The notes under the pieces are model-generated. The model was given only the letters and a program-made list of their open reading frames with translations, did no database searches and was not told the origin of the DNA. The position numbers and the translations under genes were made by a program. From Anticarsia gemmatalis (Eukaryota; Arthropoda; Insecta; Lepidoptera; Erebidae), in contig NC_134767.1 of the NCBI RefSeq assembly GCF_050436995.1, positions 2,914,001 to 2,978,000 of the forward strand: a stretch of DNA of 64,000 nt, given 5' to 3'. This document shows, in pieces, positions 13,130 to 25,156 of this stretch. Each line of letters starts with the position of its first letter. Within the stretch, counting starts at the first letter, position 1.

Positions 13130-13290
13130 GCAGCTCGGAGCTTAGTGATAACAGCAGCACGGATCGTTCTCTGAAGTTAAGCTACACGTACCGAGGCTGT
13201 TCTGCAGATGGGTGACCATTTTATGCGTACCGAGTTCCTCCGTGTGTCCGTAAGGCAAGTTAAATTGTCGGGGCTCGGCTGTTATTTTTA
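13130..13290 (+). mobile_element. 5S rRNA-derived SINE, copy 4
   Basis: Contains CTGAAGTTAAGC followed about 30 bp later by GATGGGTGACC, the two best conserved blocks of the 5S rRNA internal promoter, in 5S order and spacing. The 3' tail CTCCGTGTGTCCGTAAGGCAAG then TTAAATTGTCGG matches the tail of the other copies. Divergence elsewhere excludes a functional 5S gene. Confidence 0.7.
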
Positions 13291-13488
13291 AAGATTTATA
13301 AAAGTTGTCCAAATTCTGTTTGATTGTTTTCAGTAGTAGACTGTTCTACGACAAGGGACCATCGATATACGAGTATAAACTTTAACATTATAAATGAGGA
13401 AACGTAGGTTAATGGAATACACCTTTGAGTCGAACTGTAATTTATTTGTATACAACAAACATGACGTTATAAATAAAATAAATTTAAC

Positions 13489-13790
13489 CCATTAATGTCC
13501 CACTGCTGGGCAAGTGTCTCCTCCCGTAATGAGGGAGGGGTTGGGCCTTGAGTCCACCACGCTGGCCAAGTGCGGGTTGGGGACTTTGCATGCCCTGAGT
13601 AAATGTATTAAACACATTTTAGGCATGCAAGGTTTCCTCACGATGTTTTCCTTCACCGTTGGAGCACGTGACAATTATTTCTAATACACACATAACTTCG
13701 AAAAGTCATTGGTGTGTTGCCTTGGGTTCGAACCTGCGACCACTTGCGTAGGAGGTGTCAACTTATACCACTCGGCTATCACTGCTCTAC
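13489..13790 (-). mobile_element. tRNA-derived SINE, full copy of the CCCACTGCTGGGC family
   Basis: On the minus strand the head reads GCAGTGATAGCCGAGTGG (A-box region) and CAGGTTCGAACCC (B box). The body contains the ACGGTGAAGGAAAACATCG and CCAGCGTGGTGGACTC blocks and ends at GCCCAGCAGTGGGAC. Several truncated relatives occur elsewhere in the window. About 300 bp, the longest copy seen here. Confidence 0.75.
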
Positions 13791-13881
13791 ATCTAACATG
13801 ACGTTGTTAAAAATAAATTATAAGCTCGAATGGGACATTAACCAATGTTCTATAGAATGAGTTTAACAGATGTTTTTCCCA

Positions 13882-14133
13882 TCTATACTAATATTATGAA
13901 GCTGAAGAGTTTGTTTGTTTGTTTGTTTGTTTGACCGCGCTAATCTCAGGAACTACTGGTCCAATTTGAAAAGTTCTTTCAGTGTTAGATAGCCCATTTA
14001 CCGAGGAAGGCTATATCTATATCATCACGCTACGACCAATAGGAGCATAGCACCAGTAAAAAAATGTTACAAGAATGGGGAAAAATTCGCCCAATCTCTA
14101 TGTGACGCAAGCGAATTTGCGCGGGTCAGCTAG
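13882..14133 (+). mobile_element. Short Helitron, GAAGAGTTTG family
   Basis: TCTATACTAATATTATGAAG start after A, four TTTG units, and GCGCGGGTCAG-CTAG end before T. The subterminal hairpin is imperfect (CGCAAGCGAATTTGCG). Confidence 0.75.
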
Positions 14134-14521
14134 TCATCAATAAAAAGGTGTAAGTACTTCTAGTTTTATGAGGTTTACTATACTATATATATCTAGCAAA
14201 TAACTCTTGAGGTTTACACTAATAAGTAACGGGGATTCAATTTAAAGACCTCTGAGCAACAGTTGCTCCCATTCGGACAATGTACCGTAAATAATACGCG
14301 AGTACTTTTTTAACCAAATACTCAGCCTGTATGAAAACGCTTGTGCCTAAATTATATTGTTCGCAGAAAAAGTAAACAGAAACGAAACACGTAAACAATG
14401 TTTACGGAAAACAAAAAAACGTTTCACGAAAACAAATAGAAGCTAACACAAAGAGAAATTAGGAATTGTATGTTTTTATCAACATCTTGAATATTAGAAT
14501 ACATTTTTACCTGCTGGAACA

Positions 14522-14679
14522 GTAGCGTGGTTTTTTACATTCGGTACTGTCGAACAGCTAATTTTTGACATTTAAAATTTGAAATAGTAACTACAGCATC
14601 CGCTAGGGGCGCTGGTCTGGTTATTATACAAAATTTGTTGATAGCTGGCCGGTTGTGGATAGCTGATTTTGGTGCTACA
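14522..14679 (+). mobile_element. GTAGCGC-ended MITE, diverged copy 1
   Basis: Shows the family's internal marks: TCGGTACTGTCGA, TTTGACATTTAAAAT, GGGGCGCTGG and TTTGTTGATAGCTGGCCGG. The ends GTAGCG and GCTAC are retained. See 39564-39740 for a better preserved left end. No coding capacity. Confidence 0.55.
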
Positions 14680-16842
14680 GCTGCCCAAGACAATTGCGCG
14701 ATTTTCTTCAGTCAGTACTATAGAATAACAAAAAGAAAATAACATAACTCTAGAAATTAGCTCTTGCTAAATACGCCAGGTTCACTTATAAGGTTTCAAT
14801 AGTTTTTTTACAGTCGGAACAAGCAGTCGCTTTTCACATGAATGATAAAAGATCGAAAATGATGCGATTCATCGCGACGAAACCTTGCCTGAGAGTTTTT
14901 AACCAGAAAGTAATGCAAAATCTCTAATTGCATTAACGCAATTGGCATGCGTGTTAGACGCAAGACCATATTATACCTCTTTCATTACTATAGGCGACAG
15001 AAAGACAGTTATTTATCCTTCTATATAATATAAGCGTATTTTTAGACTTAAATTGACTTTGATTTCTGATGAAAAAGGAAGTTGAAATTTCCGAAAAGTT
15101 ATTGTTTCTAGAGAATTGCTAATGCTAAAAGTATCGTGTATCCTAATAGATTTCTCGGAAAACATTTTGTTGTAATAAATACTTGATACTGCGGTAATAA
15201 GAAATATTGATAAATGAAACTGGAGGTCCAATTTCGGAACTAAATGGAAAAAGAGAATGTTGTTTACATTGAACCAATTTTCATGAAGTAAGAAACAGTT
15301 GGAGAAATCTTATGTTATCTTCTTTGAACCCAAACTATACGTACGAGTCGCAAATATATTATCAGCAAGTTGTTAAAATTGCAAAAGTTGATTATGAATT
15401 TATTCATGGAAAGTGTGATTGATATGCAATTTATTCTCAAAGCTCTCAAACAAAAAAAATGTGTTCATGAAACTTATAGACACAACTATTTGTCCGGAAC
15501 ACTGATATTGATTAGCTCTGTATAGAATTAAATCATTTTTCTTACCCTCATCTTCAAATTACAATCCTTAAGACAAACACAGGTCTTCATAGGTGTCCCA
15601 ACCTTTTGACTAACCATTTGCAAAAAACCTTATTTCAAAGTACCCTGAGGCGTTTTTCCAAACATTATTAAGTATATCCAATTTTTTTAACACAGAAGCG
15701 AAATATTACGAACGAACTCAATATAGGGGGAATCCTTGTTCGTAGGGATTAAAGCAACGTCACAGAGACAATTACGAAAGGAAAACGAAGGACATACTTA
15801 GCTTACGTTACACGTGTTACGTTTGATCTCCCATGTTTATATTTCTGAGAAAAAAATATGAGTTGGTGGTAGAAGGGTTACCGTTGTCATCGATGATTTT
15901 ATTTTTATAACAAAATTGTGTGGAATAGAAATATACGATATAAAATTGTGATATTTTGATCTCAAAATCTCACAGCGCTTCTATTGTGATGTGTTGAAGT
16001 CATGACAACGGTTAATCAATACAATGACAATAATGACTGTTTACAGTTTAGAAATGAGTATCAGTTAATCTATCTGCTTGATAAAGAGCAACAAAATGTA
16101 TGATAAACATTATTTTAATTAGATATCTGATAGTTATCTAGAGGTAATGAAATAGGGTCTTAGAGTGGTTTTTTTATGTCAGAATAACTAACTTACAATC
16201 CAACTAACATCTGATGACTGTTGTGCAAAGTCACTCACTAATATTGTGTTCCAACAAATCCACTTATACAAAAAATAAAGAATTCTCTGGAACCTCGTAA
16301 CACAATAATATGCAAATGTGTCAAAGTTAAAAACATCTCATATTAAAAAAAGACAACTTCCCACTTTAAAATCCACCTGCTCCATAAAACATGTACGTGC
16401 TAGCGTAACCTAAGTATGCTTTCGCTTAAACTTGAGTCTAAGATGTGAGATTTTTTTTATAACGAAGCCTGGGCGACCTACTTGACTGAGGGTCGCTTCA
16501 CATATGCTCTCCTTAATTTTTGTTACGTAACTTTTTTGTTTTTCCTTCCTTGGCGAACCTTTTGTGCTTAAAAAACGATTATTGTTATCCAGTGAAGTGT
16601 GATGAGTTCTAGTAGATCAATTTGTAGTAAAATTAACAGCATGTGTCTTTGGTCGTTACGACACTGAATTTTATATTATTTTGAAGTATATAAATAAGCG
16701 TCAACTAAAGATATTGATATTATTGTCCCACTCATTGTACCAACCACAGTTTTCTTAACCCATTGATATGAGTACGTCATAATTTTTTTATTCAAATGAC
16801 TGCTTTATTAGGACGGCAATAAGAGTCTTAAAAAAAACCCCG
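14680..16842. other. Intergenic DNA, no gene seen
   Basis: AT-rich DNA. The 72-codon minus-strand frame at 15013-15231 has no recognisable domain. No repeat with clear ends was found. Confidence 0.45.
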
Positions 16843-17002
16843 TGAATGGCTGGCCCGATTTTACTAATTATTTTGTGTAGTATTTGTTAATAAAGAGAAG
16901 GTTCTTACGGAAAAAATATTAAGAAAATCTTTCCGAAATATTGAAAAATCAACATTTAATTTTGCATATTTTAGGCGGTACGAAGTTCGCCGGGTCAGCT
17001 AG
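16843..17002 (+). mobile_element. Helitron-like remnant
   Basis: Only the 3' part is clear: GGCTGGCCCGATTTTACTAAT, then GTACGAAGTTCGC-CGGGTCAG-CTAG before T. The palindromic GCGGTACGAAGTTCGC stands where the subterminal hairpin of the other copies is. The 5' end is not recognisable. Confidence 0.45.
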
Positions 17003-17159
17003 TATGAAATAATTATTTATTATTATTTTAAATGATACTAATTACACACCAAGACTATGCCGCTATTGTGTATTTGACAACAATTATAAATATCAGTCAA
17101 CAGCTAGTCAAGAACCAGAACGTACTGTCATATAAATATTAAAACTAAATTTCGTTCCT

Positions 17160-17170
17160 ATCACCGATAG
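17160..17170 (+). promoter_or_regulatory. Shared upstream motif ATCACNGATAR, GR-A copy
   Basis: ATCACCGATAG lies 113 bp before the GR-A start codon. The same motif precedes GR-C (23318) and GR-E (28740), with a variant before GR-D (25558). Its function is inferred only from this recurrence at similar distances. Confidence 0.35.
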
Positions 17171-17272
17171 CACTCAACGATAAACAGCAAAAGCCCACTT
17201 AGTATATTAAACTATCGATGAATATTTTATAGAAAACATTGGTCAAACGCAGTTCAGTAAAACAAATCGAAA

Positions 17273-19312
17273 ATGGTGAGCTCGCGTCCTCAAGTATACA
17301 ACTTAAGGCCAATATTATACATACGACTAATTTTCGGCTTCTATAATAATGTATTTTCATCTCCAAATATACAAGTATTATTAAAATTGTACTGTATAAT
17401 ATTAGTCAGTTGTATTTGCATTGTTACATGGAGGTTGACAGCCCATTTAGAATTTCTAACTCGTGCTGTACCGGTGCTTCAATATGCAGTCTACTGTTAT
17501 CTATCTTTGAAAACAAAAGACGAATTTCTCTCCAAAAGTTTTATGAGAATCACTGTTGATACGATGCCGTGTGCGAAGAAAATGTACAATCTCTTTAGAA
17601 AGGTCATTAACCGCACGCTTGCTTTGTGGGTGTCGTACAGAATCCTAAGTTGCTGTAGGTTTTGTTATATTAATCATCCAATTTGCTTCGAGTATCTCGG
17701 TATTATTTTAATGAATATCACTTGGCTGGCAATAGATGTTGCTCAGTACAGCAATTTTATGATTTTCTACTTGCTGTATTTGCGGGTGAGGATATTTAAG
17801 AATACATTGTTATCTCAAGGGTTTGATAACGCTCCAGTGAAAAAGTATTCGCCGAGGAAGTATATGCAGATGTATGAAGCGATTTTAGATTTCATTGAAG
17901 ATACAGATTATCCTGTCAAATGTATGGTAAGGAATTAAGCTAATATTATTTACCCATCTAAGGACTAGTTTCTCGGATTATAGATGAGTGTTTGGTAGTT
18001 GATGTTGGTAGCAGCAAATATAAGCATATCATTGAAGAAATTCCTCCTGATAAGATATCCGATACTTATTTGAAAGTGTGTTACTGTCTATTAGTATAAC
18101 TACCTTAAAATGCACTTTATCTTTTAATTTTGTTGTTCCAGCAATGTCTTTGTTTAGTCTGCTCAATGCCTAGATTGGTCACAGAATGTTTTCAAGCAGT
18201 TACTGAACTAAAAGAAAATGTAAGTTAACTTTTCTTCTTCTTATTACATTTTTTGAAGTATGTTGTTTGCTGGTTAACTTTAGTCATAGTTTATTTCATT
18301 GTCCAGTTGTTCATTGTTTCAGTTCCTAAAGATAGAATAATTTCTAATACATATTTTCCAGGGCCCATCTACGACATTCAATATGGTAGGAACGGAACCC
18401 CAGATGTATTGCTTCCTAATAGCAATAGTATCATTTATGGACCTAGTGGTACAAGATATGAATACTATAAAAGTCATCATCATTCAGAATTGTATGAAAA
18501 GCAAAAGTAAGTATAGAACTTTTAATTTGTTGACTGTGAAGACTTGCAAATATAAATAGAAAAATTGCAAAGCACCATCAAAATTAACGAATAAACTAGT
18601 ATTGAGATGTGGTAACAATAAACAGAACAAATAATTTACTAATTATATTATCATTTTTTTTAGAATAGAATATTATTTATTTCAAGTAACAATGACTCAT
18701 TTTTTGTTAGTAAATCTTAATATATTGTTAAGTTTAAGCTATTAGCAGGCTCTATTTCTTTTTTTTATTATTCTTTACTGGTTTTATACCTATATCTCGG
18801 ACCAATATGGTAACCTTCATAAGGTTTGCTACATACATATTCGGTTCGGCATTAATCGGCCTATCTGGAGGGCAAAGCCAAATATGAGTAGAGGAAACCC
18901 ATCGGCACAAGCCGGACAAGTGAGTCGAGTCAGTTTTGTTGTTCGATAAATATTGCCGAACCGAATATGCGAGAAACAAGCCTGACATTAATGGTAATTT
19001 CTACATCACATGATTTCATTTAAGTTTCACCATGTGGACACGCGTAAAAGTTAAGTCCACATGACGAAATAATTGGTAATACTAATTTTGGATGTAAATT
19101 TTCTGTTCAAAATCTTATTGTTATTTCTTAATTTATCTTCAGATGAACGTGAAAGATCAGAGTTGCAGCTTGTTCTTCGTATAATGAAACAACGGCCTCT
19201 CCAGTACACCCTGTGGCGCGCGATACCGTTCACTCTGCGAGTTATCTGTAGTTTCGTGTCTTTCCTTATTATTAATGTCATGGCTGTAGTGCAGATCAGG
19301 TTTTATATTTAA
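17273..19312 (+). CDS. Gustatory receptor-like gene GR-A (4 exons, 348 aa)
   Basis: Predicted seven-transmembrane chemoreceptor of the insect gustatory receptor family (7tm_7), which acts as a ligand-gated cation channel in taste neurons. Exons are 17273-17926, 18142-18219, 18362-18506 and 19143-19312, with intron phases 0, 0 and 1, all GT-AG. Hydrophobic segments lie near residues 34-56, 61-79, 111-134, 141-175, 258-278 and 321-343. The long loop before exon 2 carries FDNAP (184-188) and YMQMYE (197-202), conserved in all five paralogues. The last exon has the GR C-terminal layout, but the usual TYhhhhhQF motif reads as INVMAVVQI (335-343 plus I344), with only Gln343 kept. Exon 3 must be read in the frame giving FLIAIVSFMDLVVQDM. 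A longer open frame (18253-18510) in another register is a shadow. The exon 3/4 junction codon gives Asn, where GR-C and GR-D have Asp. The ligand is unknown. It is the first of five tandem genes. Confidence 0.85.
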
Positions 19313-20149
19313 TTCTTTATGTACAACAGGCTCTCTGACTATTTCATTTTTATATTTGAAGCAAATCAATTTGTTTTATTGTTAACTTTAGAATTATAGA
19401 CATCATCGTTTCATTGTTTTTACTAGAAACAACATATATGTATGTATTCGTAAATATATATTTAACATTTATTATACATAACATACAGGTAGGATTCGTT
19501 GTTTTTAAATTTGATGCACTTAACTATAGCTTTATAGGTAGGTATACAAAGTAATCTATAAAGGATAATGATTAAAAATAAACACTTTTATACATAGTAT
19601 ATGTTTTCTTTAACGGGTTTATTTATTATTTAGAGCGAACTTCAAAAACTGTATTCTTTATAAATATAAATAATACATTTCACACATTAATGTCCCAATG
19701 CTGGGCAAGGGTCTCCTCCCGTAATGAGGGAGGGGTTAGGCCTTCAGTCCACCACGCTGGCCAATACTGGCCGCTGGCGAATACACACATAACTTCAAAA
19801 AGTCATTGGTGTGTTGCCTCGGGTTGGAACCTGCGACCACTTGCATGGGAGGTACCAACTTATACCACTCGGCTATCACTGCTCTTTTTTTCTTTACCTC
19901 ATTTTTAATGTAAGCGTTCCGTACTACTTTTATAATAAATATAATATTGTAATAGAAATAATGGTTAGTTTTATTATTCCGTCTCATGGCTTCGGTATTC
20001 AACTATAAATAAAATATAAACGATTCCATAAACTTATTTTACAAAGTGGTAATTTCAAAAAAACAAATAATACGTTACTTAAATTGACATTTCAATACAT
20101 GTCATTATAAACAAAGCACTCGATAAATTACTGTTATATGAAAGTGAAA
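19313..20149. other. GR-A/GR-B intergenic region
   Basis: 837 bp between stop and next start. It contains an internally deleted SINE (19685-19886) and otherwise AT-rich DNA. GATAA at 20122-20126, within GCACTCGATAA, lies 28 bp before the GR-B start and is a weak relative of the motif seen upstream of the other receptors. Confidence 0.5.
19685..19886 (-). mobile_element. tRNA-derived SINE, internally deleted copy
   Basis: Same family as 13489-13790. The minus-strand head GCAGTGATAGCCGAGTGG and B box survive, as does the tail TGGGACATTAATG. The block between the CCAGCGTGGTGGACT region and the ACACACCAATGACTTTTTG region is shortened by about 100 bp. Confidence 0.7.
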
Positions 20150-21921
20150 ATGTACAGCTCGCGTCCACAAGTGTACAATATAAAGCCCATAATGTATACA
20201 AGAATAATATTTGGTTTCTACAATAATATGATATGCACTTCACCGAAATTACAAGTTTTGGTCAAGTTATATTGTGTACTATTAGTCAGTATTATAGCAA
20301 CAACTAATTACGTTTTATCCGCTCATTTGTCCTTTTTAACTCGTTCGGTACCCGTGTTACAGTACACAGTATATTGTTTGCTATCTTTACATACAAAAGA
20401 TGAATTTCTTGCAAGAAGTTATAGAAGAATTATAGTTGATACTTTACCTTGTGCAACGAAAATTTATGTAGGATTTAGAAAAGTCATTAATCGTACTTAT
20501 GTTATTTGGTTAATGTACAGAGTATTAGGTTTTACGTTTTTCTGTATAAGCATTCTTCCCCGGTGTTTAGAATATCCTGGTATTTTCTGGATGAATGTCA
20601 ATTGGTTGGCTGTAGATATTGCTCAATATAGCAGTTTTATGACTTTTTATTTAATTTGTACACGTGTAAGAATATTTAAGACTACTATAGAAGATGAAGG
20701 TTTCGATAATGCTCCTTTGAAAAAGTATTCAGCGAGAAAATATCTGCAAATATATGAATCTCTTTTGGACAATATTGACGATACGGATTATCCTGTTAAA
20801 TTCATGGTTAGTTGCAACAATATAAAAATTACCGAATATAATTGACTTGAATTGATCGAAATGATTTTGTAGTGTATGTGTATTTATCTTCTTTGTTATA
20901 GCAAGCTTTCTTCTTACTGTGTTCTATTCCGAGACTGACTTCAGAATGTTTTGAAGCTATTTTAGATTTAAAGGAAAATGTGAGTGCAATATTTTTATCA
21001 GTATTTTTAACCATAATAATAAAAAAATAAAGCAGGCAATGACAGCAATGAACAAAATATTAATTGTGATGAACCAAGTAATATACTTAAAAATATGAGA
21101 AAACTCAACGGTTAAAAATATTTAGAAGATAGTAACTTTGGTACAGACAAGTTCAAAACTGAGGAACTAATTAATAATTTTATTGAAGGGTCCGAACATG
21201 GCATCGAGAGCAATGGAAATGCTAGGAACAGAACCACAGGTGTACCTATTCCTGATTTGGACCGTGACTTTGATGGACTTGGCGCTACAAGACATGAACA
21301 GTGTTAAAATGATGATTATCGAGAAGTGCATGATTTGTACAAGTATGTATAACTATGAAAAATTTAGATTTGATATTTATATTTCTGTTCAACTGCTGGG
21401 CCAAGGTTTCCTCCTAAATTTAGTTGAGTTGGGCCTTGAGTCTATCACGCTGGCCAAGTGTAGGTTAGATGTTATTAATGTTATATTTATGTTTATTTTA
21501 TTTGAATTCTTTATTGCCCTTGATTGTCAATGTTTTGTAGATCTATCAGCAATTCACTGGAGAATAGACTCTCTGTATTCCAACTCATGACAGTTTACCT
21601 AAAGCAAAATTAAATGTAGTGTTTCTGGTTTCTTTGTTAACATTTCCTGGATCATTATTTTTGTTATCTTTAAACACTTATGGTACTAATTTTACATTAT
21701 CAGATTTTTATCTATTCATTACATTTCATTGTCTAAAATTGTTTGTCGTAGATGAACGAGAAAGATCCGAGCTACAGCTGCTCTTGCGCATAATGAAGCA
21801 GAGACCTCTTCAATACACAATATGGCGCGCGGCTCCGTTCACTCTGCAAGTTATATTCAGTTTCATGTCTTTCCTTGTCATCAACGTCATGGCTACCGTC
21901 CAAATCAAATATTATTTCTAA
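20150..21921 (+). CDS. Gustatory receptor-like gene GR-B (4 exons, 352 aa)
   Basis: Paralogue of GR-A with the same exon plan: 20150-20806, 20902-20979, 21189-21342 and 21752-21921, phases 0, 0, 1. I prefer the ATG at 20150 (MYSSRPQVYN) over an in-frame ATG at 20138, because all five genes begin M-x-SSRP. Exon 3 carries three more codons than GR-A. Conserved blocks include FGFYNN near the N terminus, LTRSVPVLQYTVYC, FDNAPLKKYS, and the last exon DERERSEL-type start (here Asn at the split codon) ending NVMATVQIKYYF. The exon 1 donor is GTTAGT. Exon 3's acceptor (TTTTATTGAAG) has a poor pyrimidine tract compared with the paralogues. Intron 3 holds a SINE fragment near 21390-21470. Confidence 0.83.
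21390..21470 (-). mobile_element. SINE fragment in GR-B intron 3
   Basis: Diverged piece of the CCCACTGCTGGGC family: CAACTGCTGGGCCAAGGT, TTGGGCCTTGAGTC, CACGCTGGCCAAGTG. Only the tail half is present. Confidence 0.55.
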
Positions 21922-22234
21922 CCGGGCTTTATCTTGAATTTTCTTATGTTCTAGAAAATGTTATCAATGTTGATATTAAATATTACTAAAACCAATTATA
22001 GATTTTTACTGACAAATTGAATTTTATTCCTTGGTATATTTTTCAATAATAGACTGGCTAGGTCCAGCTCTATGGCTGTATAAATGGGCATGTGAGTGAA
22101 AGAAGACCGGAAAAGATGGGTGGACTGTGTAAAAGAATGTAAATGAAAGGGGTTAAGACAGTGTTGTCGGCTTGTAAAGAAAAGCTTAAGGTGAGAATTT
22201 TGAGTTGACCACCTGACGTGGAATAAAGATAATA

Positions 22235-22450
22235 TTAGGTCGGAGAAAAAGTCTTTTCGCATTATAGTATGTATTCGAACTTGTAATAAAATCTCTTTGG
22301 CTTCAAGAATCACAAATGAGTACACGGTTCATAAGGTTTCTTTCAGTGAGCTCGTGAGGTACCCAAATATCGAACTTTTTTGTGTAGAGAAAATATTTTA
22401 TTACAAGTTCAAACATACTATAATGCGAAAAGACTTTTTCCCCGACCTAA
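22235..22450. mobile_element. Mariner-like MITE, copy 1
   Basis: Terminal inverted repeats of more than 50 bp start TTAGGTCGG-GAAAAAGTC and continue through CTTTTCGCATTATAGTATG. The element is about 216 bp and non-coding. The left flank ends in TA, the right flank reads AA, so one side of the TA duplication has mutated. A second copy with its middle inverted is at 36132-36345. Confidence 0.75.
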
Positions 22451-22763
22451 AATAATGATTACGAACAGAAGGATTAGGACTTAATCATTTACAGATTTAA
22501 TATAATCAGTTGTTGTAATGGTGTCTACTATGATTACTTTTGAAATAATCATGTTTGTGCGTAAAGTAATCAACAATAAATAAATAATGATACATAAAAT
22601 AAATATTATAAAACTTCCCAATAACTAAAAACCATAAACGTTGTTTACTTCCTATTAATTTTGAACGATTGACGCAGATAAAATCAAACGTAGAAAATAT
22701 TGATAAGCAACATGAATATATGAAACAAACTTTATTATTTATACATTTCCTAACAAATGTACA

Positions 22764-22896
22764 GTGGCGCGATTCTGTACAGTCGGTACTGTCGAGTATC
22801 GAAATTTCGACATTTAGAATGTACTGCCAAAATATTTCCTACGACACCCGTCAGAGATGCTGATCGGATTTTCGATAGTAGTAGAGAATTGAGCTA
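22764..22896 (+). mobile_element. GTAGCGC-ended MITE, shortened copy
   Basis: Starts GTGGCGCGATTCTGTAC and ends AGTAGAGAATTGAGCTAC, so the two ends are near inverted repeats. The middle is shorter than in other copies because the TCATACAAAATTTCTC segment is missing. Confidence 0.6.
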
Positions 22897-22898
22897 CT

Positions 22899-22985
22899 GT
22901 AGTGCGATTCTCTACAGCCGGTACTATCGGATATGAAGAGTTTGACATTTAAAATGTACTGCAAAAATAATTCCACTGTCAAGTA
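22899..22985 (+). mobile_element. GTAGCGC-ended MITE, truncated tandem copy
   Basis: GTAGTGCGATTCTCTACAG start two bases after the end of the previous copy, then TCGGATATGAAGAGTTTGAC and CATTTAAAATGTACTGC. The right half is missing. Confidence 0.55.
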
Positions 22986-23317
22986 ATTCGTCATGAAAAC
23001 GAGTTTTTAAAAGTATCACATTAAAATCATCATAAATAAACGATGATAATTCGCTATCATAACTTATTTCATAATTTATTTCAGTCTAAAGCTGTACGTA
23101 GAATACATCATATTATATTTACAGTGATCAGAAAAACCTATCTGATTAATGCTAGTACGAGGAAATTTATACGAGTACAGTACATTTTATAAGTTTAAGT
23201 GAGGTACGAGAGTTACTTACAATCTAACAAATGTAAGAGATAATAAATAATAATGTCATAAATTACTTCAAAGTCAGGTTCACAAAGTAATCTATGTAGA
23301 TGTTGTTTGTATGAAAG

Positions 23318-23328
23318 ATCACTGATAA
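23318..23328 (+). promoter_or_regulatory. Shared upstream motif ATCACNGATAR, GR-C copy
   Basis: ATCACTGATAA, 129 bp before the GR-C start, preceded by AG as in GR-D and GR-E (AGATC-N3-GATAA). Confidence 0.35.
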
Positions 23329-23446
23329 AACCCCTATAGAAATAACATTAACATACATGACGAACAATTATAAGATATTAAAGTTAATATTTCAAGTAAA
23401 TCGTTTCGAAAGAAACTTCGCCTTTGATATTAGTTTTAAAAAACAA

Positions 23447-25156
23447 ATGGCTAGCTCGCGACCACTAGTGTTTAATATAAGACCCATAATGTACACTCGG
23501 TTGTTCTTTGGTTTCTACAATAACATAGCGTTTACTTCTCCTAAACTGCAACCGTTACTAAAATTGTACTGCGTATTTATATCTGGTTTTATTATTTGTA
23601 CTAATTGGTTAAAATCCGGAGCCCTGCCGTTTTTAACTCGTAATGTACCGGTGGTACAGTATACCGTATATTGTGTACTATGCCTACATTATAAAGATGA
23701 ATTTGTTGCTAAAAGTTACTTGAGAATAACTGTTGATACTCTGCCAGTTGCAAGGAATAATTATAAAAAGTATAAGAAATTCGTTAATAAATTATTTTTC
23801 TTTTGGATTTTATACAAAATTTGGTCTTTCCTTTCGTTTTGCGCCGGCGTTCATCCTCGATGTGTGGCAAGCTCTGCCATATTTTGGATGAACCTCAATT
23901 GGCTGGCAGTAGATGTAGCGCAGTATACAAATTTTATGATATTTTTCCTGATTTATAAAAGAATAAAGTGGTTTAAAACGACGATGGAAAAGCAAGGGTT
24001 TGACAATGCTCCGATGAAAATGTTTTCGCCGAGGAAATACGGGCAAATGTATGAGTCGATTTTGGACAATGTTGACGAGTCTGATTACCCTGTCAAAGTC
24101 ATGGTTGGTTGTTCAAGGATAAACTATTTATGGGCTTGAACTTACTTTAATATAATAATTAATATGTATTAATCTTTGTAGCAACTCTTCTTTTTACTGT
24201 GTTCTGTAGCAAGACTGACATCAGAATGTTTCGTTGCTGTGTCAGATTTGAAAGAACATGTAAGATTTTCATATCTTAAATGTTGTCGAATATTTAATGA
24301 TACGAACGAACATAAAATGAGAACTGATATTATTTCAGGGTCCAACAATGACAAAAGCAGTTGAAATGTTAGGAACGATACCGCAGGTGTACTTCTTCCT
24401 GATTTGGACAATATCATTGATGGACTTAGTGGTACAAGACTTGAATGATATTAGAATTCTGATAATTGAAAAGTGTATGGAGAGTGAAGGTATGGTATTT
24501 TATCTGAAAAAAAATAAAAAAATTGGAAGATATTTTGGAGATTAGAGAGATTAGAATTTAATTGCGGTACCTAATATTTAAAAAAAATACTGCAACTAAT
24601 AATGTAACTGGCAACTATCAGAACATATTACATCAGTCAATAAATATAGCTATTATATTTATATTTAGGTGAACTTGAATTCAGTTATATAGAGTTCAAT
24701 TATATACTGTGCAAACCATACTCAAGACCGACTTATCACAACCTATTGACTATGTGAAACAAACATGTCTATCAAATTCAAATTGAACATTTCCTTAATT
24801 CGAAGACTTTGTACAAAGTATTTGAAATAGTCTTATATCTTTCGTCTTGTAGGAATTGGAATTTTGTCTTATTTAAATTGTGTGAATCTTCATTTATTTC
24901 GTCAATCAATAATCTGCCTTGGTTAAGGTCTGCACTGCTTCTAAAAATATAAACTAATACTCATACAAAATGTTAACTTCTTACAGATGAACGGGAACGA
25001 TCAGAGTTGAAATGGGTTCTTCGTATCATGGCTGCCCGTCCGTTTAGGTACTCTCTTTGGCGCGCGATACCATTTACTTTACGAACAATATTTAACTTCA
25101 TCACTTTTCTAGTCATGAATGTCATGGCTGTCGTTCAAATTAAGTTTTATTTGTAA
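23447..25156 (+). CDS. Gustatory receptor-like gene GR-C (4 exons, 351 aa)
   Basis: Exons 23447-24103, 24182-24259, 24339-24489 and 24987-25156, phases 0, 0, 1. The start MASSRPLVFN is chosen by alignment to the paralogues. The frame is open 30 codons further upstream, but that extension is not shared. Exon 1 has TRNVPVVQYTVYC, WLAVDVAQYTNFM and FDNAPMKMFSPRKYGQMYE. Exon 3 gives the last-but-one membrane segment (FLIWTISLMDLVVQD). Exon 4 begins DERERSEL and ends NVMAVVQIKFYL. The exon 1 donor is GTTGGT, weak at positions +3 and +4. Retention of this 78-bp intron would add VGCSRINYLWA and stop, giving a truncated receptor. Ligand unknown. Confidence 0.84.

Larger units (their letters stand above)
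21922..23446. other. GR-B/GR-C intergenic region
   Basis: 1.5 kb holding a mariner-like MITE (22235-22450) and two adjacent GTAGCGC-type MITE copies (22764-22985). The rest is AT-rich, with the ATCACTGATAA motif at 23318-23328. No gene. Confidence 0.5.

Noticed and set aside
13130..13290. 5S rRNA gene
   Set aside because: Only the internal promoter blocks match. The 5' and 3' ends of 5S rRNA are absent, and the tail is shared with dispersed copies.
18253..18510. 85-codon frame resembling a small membrane-anchored protein
   Set aside because: It has no ATG and overlaps the GR-A exon 3, which is supported by four paralogues in a different frame.
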